From positions 1 to 43,320 of the forward strand of contig JAEUKZ010000269.1 in the NCBI GenBank assembly GCA_016793045.1: a stretch of DNA of 43,320 bases. The letters run 5' to 3'. Shown piece by piece: positions 16,010 through 24,656 of this stretch; positions within the stretch are counted from its first letter, which is position 1; each line of letters opens with the position of its first letter. The stretch comes from Alphaproteobacteria bacterium (GTDB lineage: Bacteria; Pseudomonadota; Alphaproteobacteria; CACIAM-22H2). The translations under genes were made by a program, and so were the position numbers. A model generated the notes under the pieces. That model saw only the letters and a program-made list of their open reading frames with translations. It ran no database searches and was not told where the DNA came from.

Positions 16010-16534
16010 GTGCGTAAGCTCCTCATTCTTTCGGCCCTTGCCCTGCTTCCAGGGCTTGCTGCCTGCAACCAGCCGGCCGAAGACTTGGCGATCGTGCAGG
16101 GCTGCCCGCCCGCCGGCATCGTCGGCGAGGCCTCCAGCATCACGATCTTCAGGCCCGGACGCGGGCGCGATCTGACCGACGTCGCCGCCCAAGGCAACCT
16201 CGCCAATCTGCGAACCGAATGCGCGTTCGCGCGTCGCGAAGTGAACATCAAGCTTACGATCGAACTGCAGATCGCGGCGGGCCCGGCGAACCGCGATCGC
16301 AGCGCTTCGATGCGCTACTTCGTCGCGATCGTCGATTCGGACAACAACGTGGTGGCGCGCGAGGAATACACCGTCGATACGCGGTTCCCGCCGAACCAGG
16401 GCCGGGTCGTCATCGCCGAGGAGGTCGAGCCGCGCATTCCGTTCCGCGAGCGCGTACAGGTGCAGCGCTATCGCATCCTGGTCGGCTTCATTCTCACGCC
16501 CGAGCAACTGCAGAGCAATCGCCGGCGGCGCTGA
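16010..16534 (+). CDS. Predicted lipoprotein, function unknown
   Basis: 174 residues from GTG 16010, giving VRKLLILSALALLPGLAACNQ: charged start, hydrophobic core and lipobox LAAC with the lipidated Cys at about residue 19. A GTG at 15992 would add six residues, and neither start has a strong ribosome site. The mature domain is beta-rich with VDSDNNVVAREEYTVDTRF and VQVQRYRILVGFILTPEQL, and holds CAFARREV near 75. I do not recognise a named family, but similar lipoproteins of this size occur in Rhodospirillales. It lies between the CDGSH gene and the TRAP binding protein and may share a transcript with either. Confidence 0.75.
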   Translation: MRKLLILSALALLPGLAACNQPAEDLAIVQGCPPAGIVGEASSITIFRPGRGRDLTDVAAQGNLANLRTECAFARREVNIKLTIELQIAAGPANRDRSASMRYFVAIVDSDNNVVAREEYTVDTRFPPNQGRVVIAEEVEPRIPFRERVQVQRYRILVGFILTPEQLQSNRRRR

Positions 16535-16588
16535 GCGCGAGGGTGCGCCCATCGACGGCCGCGCGGCGAAATCGAGGGGAGGTCTGGG

Positions 16589-17554
16589 ATGTCGCGATTT
16601 CTTGCCATGTTGGCCGCGGTTGCGGCGTTGACCTGCGTCGGCAACGCTCAGGCGCAGACGCGTGTCACGCTCAAGTCGGCCTCCGCCGGCTCGTCCTACT
16701 ACATGATGACCGTGCAGCTCGGCGAGATGCTGCGCAGCGCCACCAACGGCGCCATCACCGCGACGGTCGAGGAATCGCAAGGGTCGGTCCAGAATGTGCG
16801 CGAGGCGCCGCGCCGGCCGGGCAATTTCGTCTTCACCTCGCCGCCCGGGCTGGTGCGCGACGCTCAAGCCGGCCGTGAGCCGTTCCGGACCGAGGCGGGC
16901 TACGGCGACATCCGGACCCTGTTCGTCATGCCGCCGATCACAATGCACTTCGTGGTCCGCGGCGATTCCGGAATCAACAACCTCTCCGAACTTGCGGGAC
17001 GCAGCTTCGTTGCGGGCGGCCGCGGCACCTTCACCGAGCGCCAGACGATGTCGTTGTTCCGCCTGTTGGGCATCGACAGCCAAGTTCGCATCGCCGACGT
17101 CGAACTCAACGCTGCGGTCAACGCGATGCGCAATCGCCAGATCGACGGCTTCGCGACCGGCAGCACGCACCCGACCAGCCATGTCCAGGAGCTGGCTGCG
17201 ACGACGTCGATCCGCCTCCTGTCGCTGACACCCGAGCAGATCCAGCGCGTCATCGCCGCCGATCCGACCGTCTCGACCGTGACGATCGCACCCGGCACCT
17301 ATCCCAACCAGACGGCCGAGGTCGTGACGTTCGGGCTGCCGGTCGGTGCGTATACGACGACCCGGATGGACGAGCAGGCAGCGTACGAGGTCACGCGGAT
17401 CTTCTGGTCGCGCGCGCCCGAGATGGCGCGGCAGAACCCGTGGTGGGGGGCCGTTGCGCCGCGCGACGCGATCGCGCTCGGCGTCAGGCTCCATCCCGGC
17501 GCCGTCCGCTACTACACCGAGGCTGGGATCGCGGTGCCGGCCGAACTGCGCTAG
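16589..17554 (+). CDS. TAXI family TRAP transporter solute-binding protein
   Basis: 321 residues with a signal peptide (residues 1-22, ending NAQAQ). The mature protein fits the TAXI class: VTLKSASAGSSYYMMTVQLGEML at the ligand-binding start, IRTLFVMPPITMHFVVR in the middle, LAGRSFVAGGRGTFTER near 145, and AMRNRQIDGFATGSTHPTSHVQEL near 190. The glycine-rich motif of better-studied TAXI proteins is degenerate here (SAGSSYY). It should bind a small organic acid or amino acid in the periplasm and hand it to the fused permease encoded 26 bp downstream. GGGGAGG lies ten bases before the ATG. The ligand cannot be inferred. Confidence 0.9.
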   Translation: MSRFLAMLAAVAALTCVGNAQAQTRVTLKSASAGSSYYMMTVQLGEMLRSATNGAITATVEESQGSVQNVREAPRRPGNFVFTSPPGLVRDAQAGREPFRTEAGYGDIRTLFVMPPITMHFVVRGDSGINNLSELAGRSFVAGGRGTFTERQTMSLFRLLGIDSQVRIADVELNAAVNAMRNRQIDGFATGSTHPTSHVQELAATTSIRLLSLTPEQIQRVIAADPTVSTVTIAPGTYPNQTAEVVTFGLPVGAYTTTRMDEQAAYEVTRIFWSRAPEMARQNPWWGAVAPRDAIALGVRLHPGAVRYYTEAGIAVPAELR

Positions 17555-17580
17555 CAGGGGGCGGCGGGGCGGCCCGGGGC

Positions 17581-19344
17581 ATGTTCGAAGCGACGCGCCT
17601 CGCGACCGCCGCGGCCTCGGTCGGCTTTCACGTCTACATCATCTTCAGCGGCCTACTGCCGGCACTGATCCTGCGGCCGATCCACCTCGCCTGCGCGATG
17701 CCCTTCGTCTTCGTGTTCGGCGCGAAGGGATCGGCACCGGCGCGCGCCTTCGGGGGCGTGCTGTGCGGCATCGGGCTAGCGGGGTGCGCCTACATCGTCT
17801 TCTGGCGACGCGACCTGCTCGACCAATACGGCAGCCTGGAGGGCTGGTGGCAGCACGCCGTGTCGGTGGCGCTGCTTCTGGTCGTTCTCGACATGGCGCG
17901 GCGCGCAATCAAGCCGGTGATGCCGTCCATCGCGCTGATCGTGCTGCTGTACGGCCTGTTCGGCGAGTACATCCCCGGCGAATGGGGCCATGCCGGGCTG
18001 CCTCTCGAATCGTTCCTCGGCACGCTGGTGATCGCCGAAGGCGGGCTGTGGGGAACGCTGACGGGCACGTCGGCGGAGCTCGTTGCCCCGTTCATGATCC
18101 TCGGTGCCTTCGTCGCTGCGGGCGAGGCGGGTACGGGCTTTCTCACCTTTGCGCAGAAGCTCGCCGGGCGGTATCGCGCCGGCGCAGCGAAGGTCCAGGT
18201 CATCGCCTCGGCGCTCTATGGCATGATTTCCGGATCGGCCTCGGCAAACGTGGCGTCGACCGGGACGATCACCATCCCGACGATGATCCGCCAGGGCTAT
18301 CCGCCGATGTTCGCTGCCGCGACCGAGGCGGTGGCGTCGACCGGCGGCCAGATCATGCCGCCGGTGATGGGCGCGGGCGTGTTCCTGATGGCCAGCTTGA
18401 TCCAGATCCCCTACAGCGATCTCATGGTCATTGCGGCTCCGCCGGCGCTGCTCTACTTCCTCACCGCCTGGTTCGGCGTGCACCAGAGCGCGGTGCAGAT
18501 GCGGATCGAGGCGACGTCGCCCGACGCGATTCCGACCTGGGCCGCCGTCGCGCGAACGCTGCCGTTCTTCCTCGCCCCGCTCGGCGTTCTCACGGTCATG
18601 CTCGCGGCGACCGAGTACACCGCGGGCTATGCCGGGGCGGTGGCGACGCTGGTCGCCGCGGCACTGCTGCCGTTCGATGCCAACCTGCGGGTATCGTGGC
18701 GGCGGGTGGCCGACCGCACCAAGGAAGCGCTGGTCGCGGCGGCCGAGCAGATCGCAATGGTCGCTTCGGTGATCGTCTGCGCCGGCATCATCACCGGCGT
18801 GTTCCATATGACCGGCCTTGGCGTGAAGATCACCTCGCTGATCGTCGGCCTTGCCGGGGGCCAGCTCTGGGCCGTGCTGCTGATGACCGCGATCGCGTGC
18901 ATAGCCCTCGGCATGGAGCTGCCGACGACCGCGGCCTACGTCATCTGCATTTCGGTGGCAGGTCCCGCGCTGACGGCGCTCGGCCTTCCGCCCATCCAGG
19001 CGCATCTCTTCGTGTTCTGGTATGCCCTGCTGTGCACGCTGACACCGCCGGTCTGCGGCAACGTGTTCATTGCCGCAAGCATCGCGGAGACACCCTGGCT
19101 GCCTGTTGCGTGGCGTGCGATGCGGCTCGGCGCGGGGTTGTTCATCGTCCCCCTGGCATTCGTGGCCAATCCCGCCTTGCTGACCTTCGCCAGCTCGCCG
19201 CTGCTGACGACGCTGGCGACGATCAAGGTCGGGCTCGGCTTGTGGTGCTTCACCTATGCGGCGGTGGGCGGCCGCGGCGGTGCTGCGTTGCGCGTGGTCT
19301 CCTTGGCGGCATCGGCCGCCATAATTTTCCTTTTCGGCATCTGA
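17581..19344 (+). CDS. TRAP transporter fused permease (DctQM-type)
   Basis: 587 residues with many membrane spans. Residues 1-130 hold four helices in place of the small DctQ subunit, and the DctM part follows. Signature sequences are LIVLLYGLFGEYIPGEWGH, then AAGEAGTGFLTFAQKLAGRY, then GTITIPTMIRQGYPPMF, then AVASTGGQIMPPVMGAGVFL, then IALGMELPTTAAYVICI and VFWYALLCTLTPPVC. These are diagnostic of permeases that pair with TAXI binding proteins. Sodium- or proton-coupled uptake is expected. The start ATG 17581 is chosen as the first with a family-like helix; the frame extends upstream over the binding-protein gene without meaning. It is somewhat shorter than many fused TRAP permeases. The gcv promoter and riboswitch begin just after its stop. 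Confidence 0.92.
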   Translation: MFEATRLATAAASVGFHVYIIFSGLLPALILRPIHLACAMPFVFVFGAKGSAPARAFGGVLCGIGLAGCAYIVFWRRDLLDQYGSLEGWWQHAVSVALLLVVLDMARRAIKPVMPSIALIVLLYGLFGEYIPGEWGHAGLPLESFLGTLVIAEGGLWGTLTGTSAELVAPFMILGAFVAAGEAGTGFLTFAQKLAGRYRAGAAKVQVIASALYGMISGSASANVASTGTITIPTMIRQGYPPMFAAATEAVASTGGQIMPPVMGAGVFLMASLIQIPYSDLMVIAAPPALLYFLTAWFGVHQSAVQMRIEATSPDAIPTWAAVARTLPFFLAPLGVLTVMLAATEYTAGYAGAVATLVAAALLPFDANLRVSWRRVADRTKEALVAAAEQIAMVASVIVCAGIITGVFHMTGLGVKITSLIVGLAGGQLWAVLLMTAIACIALGMELPTTAAYVICISVAGPALTALGLPPIQAHLFVFWYALLCTLTPPVCGNVFIAASIAETPWLPVAWRAMRLGAGLFIVPLAFVANPALLTFASSPLLTTLATIKVGLGLWCFTYAAVGGRGGAALRVVSLAASAAIIFLFGI

Positions 19345-19350
19345 GCGTCG

Positions 19351-19378
19351 TTGACTCGTATCGGCGCGGGCGTATTCT
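19351..19378 (+). promoter_or_regulatory. Promoter of the gcv operon
   Basis: TTGACT (19351-19356) and TATTCT (19373-19378), 16 bases apart, lie directly before the glycine riboswitch. The implied start near 19385 places the whole aptamer in the leader. The -35 matches sigma-70 at five of six positions, the -10 at four. Confidence 0.6.
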
Positions 19379-19407
19379 CGATCGTGCATCGCATGTCGGA
19401 TGCCCCC

Positions 19408-19608
19408 GTTGCCGGGAGAGATCGGGTCGCCGAGGCGATCCGGCGCCGAAGGAGCAACCGCCCCGGAAACTCTCAGGCAAAAGGACCGCGGCGGGGAACG
19501 CACTCTGGAAAGCAGGGACCGACCACTGGTCGGCCCCTCACCGACGAGGTAAGCCGGCGACGCCAAGGGCGCACGGCGAATCTTTCAGGTTCCAAGGACA
19601 GAGGGGGC
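19408..19608 (+). promoter_or_regulatory. Tandem glycine riboswitch
   Basis: Two aptamers in series precede gcvT. Aptamer 1 (about 19411-19510) has GGGAGAG, then GCCGAAGGAGCAACC, then GGAAACTCTCAGGCAAAAGG, then CTCTGG. Aptamer 2 (about 19520-19608) has the variant GACGCCAAGGGCGCACGGCG and GAATCTTTCAGGTTCCAAGG, closing with ACAGAGGGGG. These conserved blocks are those of the gcvT element. Glycine binding normally turns expression on. No terminator hairpin with a T-run is seen between the second aptamer and the start codon, so control of translation or Rho access is more likely than attenuation. The final AGAGGGGG is both the aptamer 3' strand and a good ribosome site for ATG 19613. Confidence 0.93.
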
Positions 19609-19612
19609 ACGG

Positions 19613-20773
19613 ATGGCGGCCTTTGCCGCGATCGTGCAACCCATGTCCGGAGGGCCTGTGACCGACAATCCGCTGAAACGTACGCCGCTCCATGCGCTCC
19701 ATGTCGAACTCGGCGCCAAGATGGTGCCGTTCGCCGGCTACGACATGCCGGTGCAGTATCCGACAGGCATCCTCAAGGAACATGTCCATACCCGCATGGC
19801 GGCCGGGCTGTTCGACGTCTCGCACATGGGACAGGGCTGGCTGATCGGGACGGGTGCCGACGCGGCGCTCGAGCGCCTCGTGCCGGGGGAACTCAGGGAA
19901 CTCACGCCCGGCCGGATCCGCTACACGCTGCTGCTGAATGACGCCGGCGGCATTCTCGACGACTTGATGGTGACGCGGCCGGTCGACCGCGCAGACCGTC
20001 TGTTCCTGGTCGTCAACGCGGCCTGCAAGGACCAGGACTTCGCGCATATCGCCGCCGCGGTCGGGCATGGCCTGCGGGTTGAGCGCCTCGAGGATCGTGC
20101 GCTGTTGGCACTCCAGGGGCCGGGCGCCGCCTTGGCCATGGCGCGCGTCGCACCCGAAGCGGCCGCGATGGGCTTCATGACCGCACGCCCGCTGTCGGTT
20201 GCGGGGTTTGCCTGCCTGGTGAGCCGGTCCGGCTATACCGGCGAAGACGGCTACGAGATCTCGGTCCCCGCCGGCGACGCCGATGCGCTTGCCCGCGCAC
20301 TCCTCGCCGATCCCACGGTGAAACCGATCGGGCTGGGCGCGCGCGATTCGCTGCGCCTCGAAGCCGGCTTGTGCCTTTACGGCCACGACATCGACACCAC
20401 GACCACGCCGATCGAGGCCGGGCTCGCCTGGACCATCGGCAAGCGGCGCCGCGCCGAGGGCGGCTTTCCCGGCGCCGAGCGAATTCTGGCCGAGCTGAAG
20501 GCAGGCCCAAAGCGCAGGCGTGTCGGAATTCTGCCTGAAGGGCGCGCGCCGGCGCGCGAGCACACCCAGATCACTGATGCGAATGGCTCCCCGATCGGCG
20601 AGGTCACGAGCGGCGGCTTCGGCCCGACGGCGAACGGCCCGATCGCCATGGGTTACGTCGCGGCGAGCGCGGCGGCTGTCGGGACCAAGGTCAATCTGGT
20701 CGTTCGCGATCAGCCGCGCCCGGCGCGGATCGTGGCAATGCCATTCGTTCCCCACCGTTATCACAAAGCCTGA
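19613..20773 (+). CDS. gcvT: Glycine cleavage system T protein (aminomethyltransferase)
   Basis: Takes the aminomethyl group from lipoylated H protein to tetrahydrofolate and releases ammonia. 386 residues from ATG 19613, which has AGAGGGGG seven bases upstream. A GTG at 19658 with GGAGGG just upstream would give a start closer to homologues (VTDNPLKRTPLHALH) and is a real alternative. Family motifs are VELGAKMVPFAGYDMPVQY, GLFDVSHMGQ, the folate-site region VSRSGYTGEDGYEI, LGARDSLRLEAGLCLYGHD and a GCV_T C-terminal domain ending MPFVPHRYHK. It is first in the riboswitch-controlled gcvT-H-PA-PB operon; gcvH follows after 11 bp. Confidence 0.96.
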   Translation: MAAFAAIVQPMSGGPVTDNPLKRTPLHALHVELGAKMVPFAGYDMPVQYPTGILKEHVHTRMAAGLFDVSHMGQGWLIGTGADAALERLVPGELRELTPGRIRYTLLLNDAGGILDDLMVTRPVDRADRLFLVVNAACKDQDFAHIAAAVGHGLRVERLEDRALLALQGPGAALAMARVAPEAAAMGFMTARPLSVAGFACLVSRSGYTGEDGYEISVPAGDADALARALLADPTVKPIGLGARDSLRLEAGLCLYGHDIDTTTTPIEAGLAWTIGKRRRAEGGFPGAERILAELKAGPKRRRVGILPEGRAPAREHTQITDANGSPIGEVTSGGFGPTANGPIAMGYVAASAAAVGTKVNLVVRDQPRPARIVAMPFVPHRYHKA

Positions 20774-20784
20774 GAGGCGTGCCG

Positions 20785-21165
20785 ATGAGCGAAATGCGTT
20801 ACTCCAAGGAACACGAATGGGTTCGCCGGGAAGCGAACGGCGTCTGCACGGTCGGCATTTCCGATTACGCCCAGTCGCAACTCGGCGACGTCGTCTATGT
20901 CGAGCTGCCGGCGATCGGCAAGGTCGTCAAGAAGGGTGGCGAGGCCGCCACGGTCGAATCGGTGAAGGCCGCGAGCGAGGTCTACGCACCGATATCCGGC
21001 GAGATCGTCGAAGCCAATGCCGCGCTCGCCGACAATCCCGCGCAGATCAACCAGTCGCCGACCGGCGATGGCTGGTTCTTCAAGCTCAAGCCGAGCGATC
21101 CGGGCGAACTTGCCGCGCTGATGGATGAAGCGGCCTACGCCACCTACGTCGCCTCGCTGTCCTAG
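20785..21165 (+). CDS. gcvH: Glycine cleavage system H protein
   Basis: 126 residues, the normal size of the lipoyl carrier of the glycine cleavage system. The lipoylated Lys61 lies in [16 protein letters not shown], and the N-terminus [11 protein letters not shown] and middle segment [19 protein letters not shown] are classic. It carries the aminomethyl intermediate between P and T proteins and needs reoxidation by dihydrolipoamide dehydrogenase, which is not in this window. ATG 20785 is chosen because GAGAGG, overlapping the gcvT stop, sits seven bases upstream; a GTG two codons earlier is less likely. gcvPA begins eight bases after its stop. Confidence 0.98.
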   Translation: MSEMRYSKEHEWVRREANGVCTVGISDYAQSQLGDVVYVELPAIGKVVKKGGEAATVESVKAASEVYAPISGEIVEANAALADNPAQINQSPTGDGWFFKLKPSDPGELAALMDEAAYATYVASLS

Positions 21166-21173
21166 GGACGATC

Positions 21174-22517
21174 ATGCGTTATCTGCCGCACACCGAAGCC
21201 GATCGCCGGGCGATGCTCGCGGCGATCGGCGCTCCGTCGATCGATGCCCTGTTCCGCGACGTGCCCGAACGGGCGCGGCTGAACCGTCCCGTCGACCTGC
21301 CGCCGCACAAGACCGAACTCGAGGTCGAACGCGCGATCGGCGCACTGGCCGCGCAGAACAAGCATGCAGGTTCGATGGCATGCTTCCTCGGCGGCGGCGC
21401 CTATCGCCACCATGTGCCGGCAGCGGTCGATCACCTGATCCAGCGCGGCGAGTTCCTCACGTCCTACACGCCGTACCAGCCGGAGGTGTCGCAGGGCACG
21501 CTGCAGTACCTGTTCGAGTTTCAAACCCAGGTCGGCATGATCACCGGCATGGAGGTCGCGAACGCGTCGCTCTACGATGGGGCCACTGCGACCGCCGAGG
21601 CCGTGATGATGGCCAACCGCGTCACGCGGCGCTCCAAGGCGGTCTTGTCGGGCGGACTCCATCCGCATTACCGTGACGTCGTCGCGACCTATGCGCGCTG
21701 GGGCGGCTTCGAGGCGGTCTCCGCGCGCCCCGATGCAATGGGCAGCGAGGACCTGGCGTCGATGGTCGACGCCGAAACGTCTTGCGTGGTGGTGCAGAAC
21801 CCTTCCGCCTTCGGCCGTCTGCGCGACCTCGCGCCGCTGGCCAAGGCGGTGCAGGCGAAGGGCGCGCTGCTCGTGGTCGTGGTGACCGAGGTCGTTTCGC
21901 TCGGGCTCGTGCGTCCGCCCGGCGCCATGGGTGCCGACATCGTCGCCGCCGAGGGCCAGTCGATCGGCAACGCGCTCAACTTCGGCGGCCCCTATGTCGG
22001 GCTGTTTGCGACTCGCGAAAAGTATCTGCGCCAGATGCCGGGCCGACTCGTCGGCGAGACGCTCGATGCGGACGGTCGGCGCGGCTGGGTGCTGACCCTG
22101 TCGACGCGCGAGCAGCACATCAGGCGCGAGAAGGCGACATCCAACATCTGCACGAACTCCGGCCTGTGCGCGCTGGCGTTCACGATCCACATGACGATGC
22201 TCGGCGAGCAGGGACTGACCCATATGGCTCGGCTGAACCATGCCAATGCGTCGCTGCTCGCGGAGAAACTTGCGGGCGTTCGCGGCGTGACCGTGCTCGC
22301 CGACGCCTTTTTCAACGAGTTCACCGTGAAGCTGTCGAAGCCGGCGTCGCCGATCGTCGACGCCCTCGCCGATCGCGGAATCCTGGCCGGCGTCCCAGCA
22401 GCGCGGCTGTGGAGCGACCGGCCGGAGCTCGCCGATCATCTGATCGTCGCCGCGACCGAAACCAACACGACGGACGAAATGGACCGCTTCGCGCGGTTGC
22501 TCGGCGAGGTGCTGTGA
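21174..22517 (+). CDS. gcvPA: Glycine dehydrogenase (decarboxylating) subunit 1
   Basis: 447 residues, the N-terminal half of the P protein when split into two chains. It begins [19 protein letters not shown]. Typical segments are [51 protein letters not shown] and [20 protein letters not shown]. With subunit 2 it decarboxylates glycine with PLP and passes the aminomethyl group to GcvH. Split GcvP is common in alphaproteobacteria and Gram-positives. The stop overlaps the gcvPB start by one base (TGATG), suggesting coupled synthesis of the two subunits. Confidence 0.97.
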   Translation: MRYLPHTEADRRAMLAAIGAPSIDALFRDVPERARLNRPVDLPPHKTELEVERAIGALAAQNKHAGSMACFLGGGAYRHHVPAAVDHLIQRGEFLTSYTPYQPEVSQGTLQYLFEFQTQVGMITGMEVANASLYDGATATAEAVMMANRVTRRSKAVLSGGLHPHYRDVVATYARWGGFEAVSARPDAMGSEDLASMVDAETSCVVVQNPSAFGRLRDLAPLAKAVQAKGALLVVVVTEVVSLGLVRPPGAMGADIVAAEGQSIGNALNFGGPYVGLFATREKYLRQMPGRLVGETLDADGRRGWVLTLSTREQHIRREKATSNICTNSGLCALAFTIHMTMLGEQGLTHMARLNHANASLLAEKLAGVRGVTVLADAFFNEFTVKLSKPASPIVDALADRGILAGVPAARLWSDRPELADHLIVAATETNTTDEMDRFARLLGEVL

Positions 22518-24076
22518 TGGACAAGTCCCAGGGACGGACGAGCCGCGAGGGCGTTTCCGATGGTGCAGATCAGGTGACGACGGCGTCGGGGCATCGCGGC
22601 CTCCTGATGGAAGAGCCGCTGATCTTCGAGCAGGGCAGCGATGGCCGCATTGGCGTCGACCTTCCGGAGGTGCCGGAGCACAAGATGCGCCTCGGGGCCC
22701 TCGAGCGCAGCGGCCCGATTGGGCTCCCCAGCCTCTCGGAGCCGCAGACGATCCGGCATTTCACGCGCTTGTCGCAGAAGAACTACGCGATCGACGCCGG
22801 GCTCTATCCGCTGGGTTCGTGCACGATGAAGCACAACCCGCGGATCAACGAGAAATTGGCGCGGCTTCCCGGGTTCGCCGATCTGCATCCGCTGCAGCCG
22901 CGTTCGACGGTGCAGGGCGCCCTGGCGCTGATGGACCTCCTGGCTCATTGGCTCAAGAGCCTGACCGGCATGCCGGCTGTCGCGCTGTCGCCCGCGGCGG
23001 GCGCGCATGGCGAGTATTGCGGAATGGTCGCCATCCGCGCGGCCATCGAGGCGCGTGGCGAGGGACGGCGACGCGTCCTGGTCCCGGAATCGGCGCATGG
23101 CACCAACCCGGCGACGGCTGCGTCGATCGGGTTCACGGTCGACCCGATCCCGGCCGGCCCTGACGGCCGCGTCGACATCGCGGCGATGAAGGCGAAGCTC
23201 GGCCCGGACATTGCCGGCCTGATGCTGACCAACCCGAATACCTGCGGCCTGTTCGAGCGCGATATCATCGAGATCGCCAGGCTGATCCACGAATCCGGCG
23301 GATACTTCTACTGCGACGGCGCCAACTTCAATGCCATCGTCGGCCGCGTCCGCCCTGCGGATCTCGGCATCGACGCGATGCACATCAACCTGCACAAGAC
23401 GTTTTCCACGCCGCATGGCGGCGGCGGCCCCGGCTCCGGTCCGGTCGTTTTCTCGCAGGCGCTCGCACCTTACGTCCCAGTGCCCTACGTCGTGCACGGC
23501 CCCGACGGGTTCAGGCTTGTCGAGACCGCGGGGGAGGGCAGCACGTCGTTCGGCCGGCTCAAAGGCTATCACGGGCAGATGGGCATGTTCGTTCGTGCGC
23601 TCGCGTACATGATGAGCCACGGTGCCGACGGGCTGCGACAAGCTGCCGGGGATGCCGTCCTCAACGCGAACTATGTGATGGCGCAGCTCAAGGACGTCAT
23701 GACGGTCGCCTTTGACGGCCCGTGCATGCACGAAGCGCTCTTCGATGATCGCTTCCTCAAAGACACGGGCGTAACCACCCTCGACTTCGCCAAGGCGCTG
23801 ATCGACGAGGGCTATCATCCAATGACGATGTATTTCCCGCTCGTCGTGCACGGCGCGTTGCTGATCGAGCCGACCGAATCGGAAAGCAAGGACACCATCG
23901 ACCAGTTCATCGGCAGTCTGCGTTCGCTGGCGGGACGGGCGAAAGCGGGCGATGCGGCTTCGTTCCACGCTGCGCCACGGCTCACACCGCGGCGGCGCCT
24001 CGACGAAACACGGGCGGCACGCCAGCCGATCTTGCGCTGGCGATCCGCAGGCGGCACGTCGCAAGCGGCAGACTGA
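22517..24076 (+). CDS. gcvPB: Glycine dehydrogenase (decarboxylating) subunit 2
   Basis: 519 residues from ATG 22517, overlapping the gcvPA stop. The PLP lysine is Lys294 in HINLHKTFSTPHGGGGPG, the standard site. Other family segments are LYPLGSCTMKHNPRINE, SPAAGAHGEYCG, PESAHGTNPATAAS, GLMLTNPNTCGLFE and AFDGPCMHEALFDDRF. The first 30 residues (to LLMEEPLIFEQ) are not part of the usual fold; a later start at Met31 is possible but would lose the overlap. The C-terminus adds a short Ala/Ser tail after the usual RLDETRAARQPILRW. It is the last gene of the operon and converges with the ribbon-helix-helix gene; no hairpin terminator is seen in the 33 bp between. Confidence 0.97.
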   Translation: MDKSQGRTSREGVSDGADQVTTASGHRGLLMEEPLIFEQGSDGRIGVDLPEVPEHKMRLGALERSGPIGLPSLSEPQTIRHFTRLSQKNYAIDAGLYPLGSCTMKHNPRINEKLARLPGFADLHPLQPRSTVQGALALMDLLAHWLKSLTGMPAVALSPAAGAHGEYCGMVAIRAAIEARGEGRRRVLVPESAHGTNPATAASIGFTVDPIPAGPDGRVDIAAMKAKLGPDIAGLMLTNPNTCGLFERDIIEIARLIHESGGYFYCDGANFNAIVGRVRPADLGIDAMHINLHKTFSTPHGGGGPGSGPVVFSQALAPYVPVPYVVHGPDGFRLVETAGEGSTSFGRLKGYHGQMGMFVRALAYMMSHGADGLRQAAGDAVLNANYVMAQLKDVMTVAFDGPCMHEALFDDRFLKDTGVTTLDFAKALIDEGYHPMTMYFPLVVHGALLIEPTESESKDTIDQFIGSLRSLAGRAKAGDAASFHAAPRLTPRRRLDETRAARQPILRWRSAGGTSQAAD

Positions 24077-24109
24077 CGGAAGGTCTCTGCCGCGAGGCCG
24101 GGCGATCGG

Positions 24110-24478
24110 CTACGGCTTGGTGGAGCCGGTCGGCGGAGACGCTGGCCGCGGAGTGTCCTCGGGGGCCGGGGGACGAGGCTTGCCTGCACCGCGCGCGCGG
24201 CGCTGCGGGGCGGGCGCAGCCGACTGCTTGGCCAGGGTCGCCTGCGCGAACGCGTCGAGTTGGGCCAGACGCTCGCGAAAGTAGAGCATGACCTCGATCC
24301 GGACGGCGGACGACAGACCGCCGCCGCGCCGCTTCTCCGCAATCATCGTGCAAACCGAATCGATATCAGCCCCTTCGCGCCGGGCGATCTCCGCAAGCGC
24401 CTCCCAGTAGGGCTGTTCGAGACGCATGCTCGTTCGGCGGCCCGCTATTCGCACGTTGCGGGGCAAGTTCCTCGCCAT
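24110..24478 (-). CDS. Ribbon-helix-helix domain protein
   Basis: 122 residues from ATG 24478 (MARNLPRNVRIAGRRTSMRL); an ATG at 24535 would add 19 residues. The N-terminal domain reads RRTSMRLEQPYWEALAEIARRE, then IDSVCTMIAEKRRGGGLSSAVRIEVMLYFRERL. This is the alphaproteobacterial RHH_4-type ribbon-helix-helix family: one beta strand and two helices, which dimerise to bind DNA. The C-terminal third (from about residue 80) is Ala/Pro/Arg rich and probably disordered. The target is unknown. A 24-base palindrome with a promoter-like -10 lies 73-96 bp upstream and may be an operator, perhaps its own. It lies downstream of bolA on the same strand. Confidence 0.85.
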   Translation of the reverse strand: MARNLPRNVRIAGRRTSMRLEQPYWEALAEIARREGADIDSVCTMIAEKRRGGGLSSAVRIEVMLYFRERLAQLDAFAQATLAKQSAAPAPQRRARGAGKPRPPAPEDTPRPASPPTGSTKP

Positions 24479-24550
24479 CACACCATTCGCGCTGATCACG
24501 CGCCTATGTTCCGACGACCGGCACCCGGTTGCCATCGTCGCGATAAAGTT

Positions 24551-24574
24551 TCGTCAAATTATTACATTTGACGA
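24551..24574. promoter_or_regulatory. 24-base palindrome, candidate operator upstream of the RHH gene
   Basis: TCGTCAAAT (24551-24559), centre TATTAC, ATTTGACGA (24566-24574): nine perfect base pairs of symmetry in an AT-rich stretch. On the minus strand TTGCAA (24583-24578) and TAATAATT lie at near-promoter spacing, with the AT part inside the palindrome. A repressor bound here would block the RHH promoter. Confidence 0.55.
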
Positions 24575-24656
24575 TTCGTTGCAACCATCGCTCTAAATGC
24601 GGACCGCGTATACACCTAATCGGATGACGCGCAGCACAATCGAAAATTGGTGGCGT

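Noticed and set aside
17346-19661. Very long plus-strand frame across the TRAP permease and riboswitch
   Set aside because: Out-of-frame shadow: Arg-rich with no domain, while the permease frame has complete TRAP motifs.
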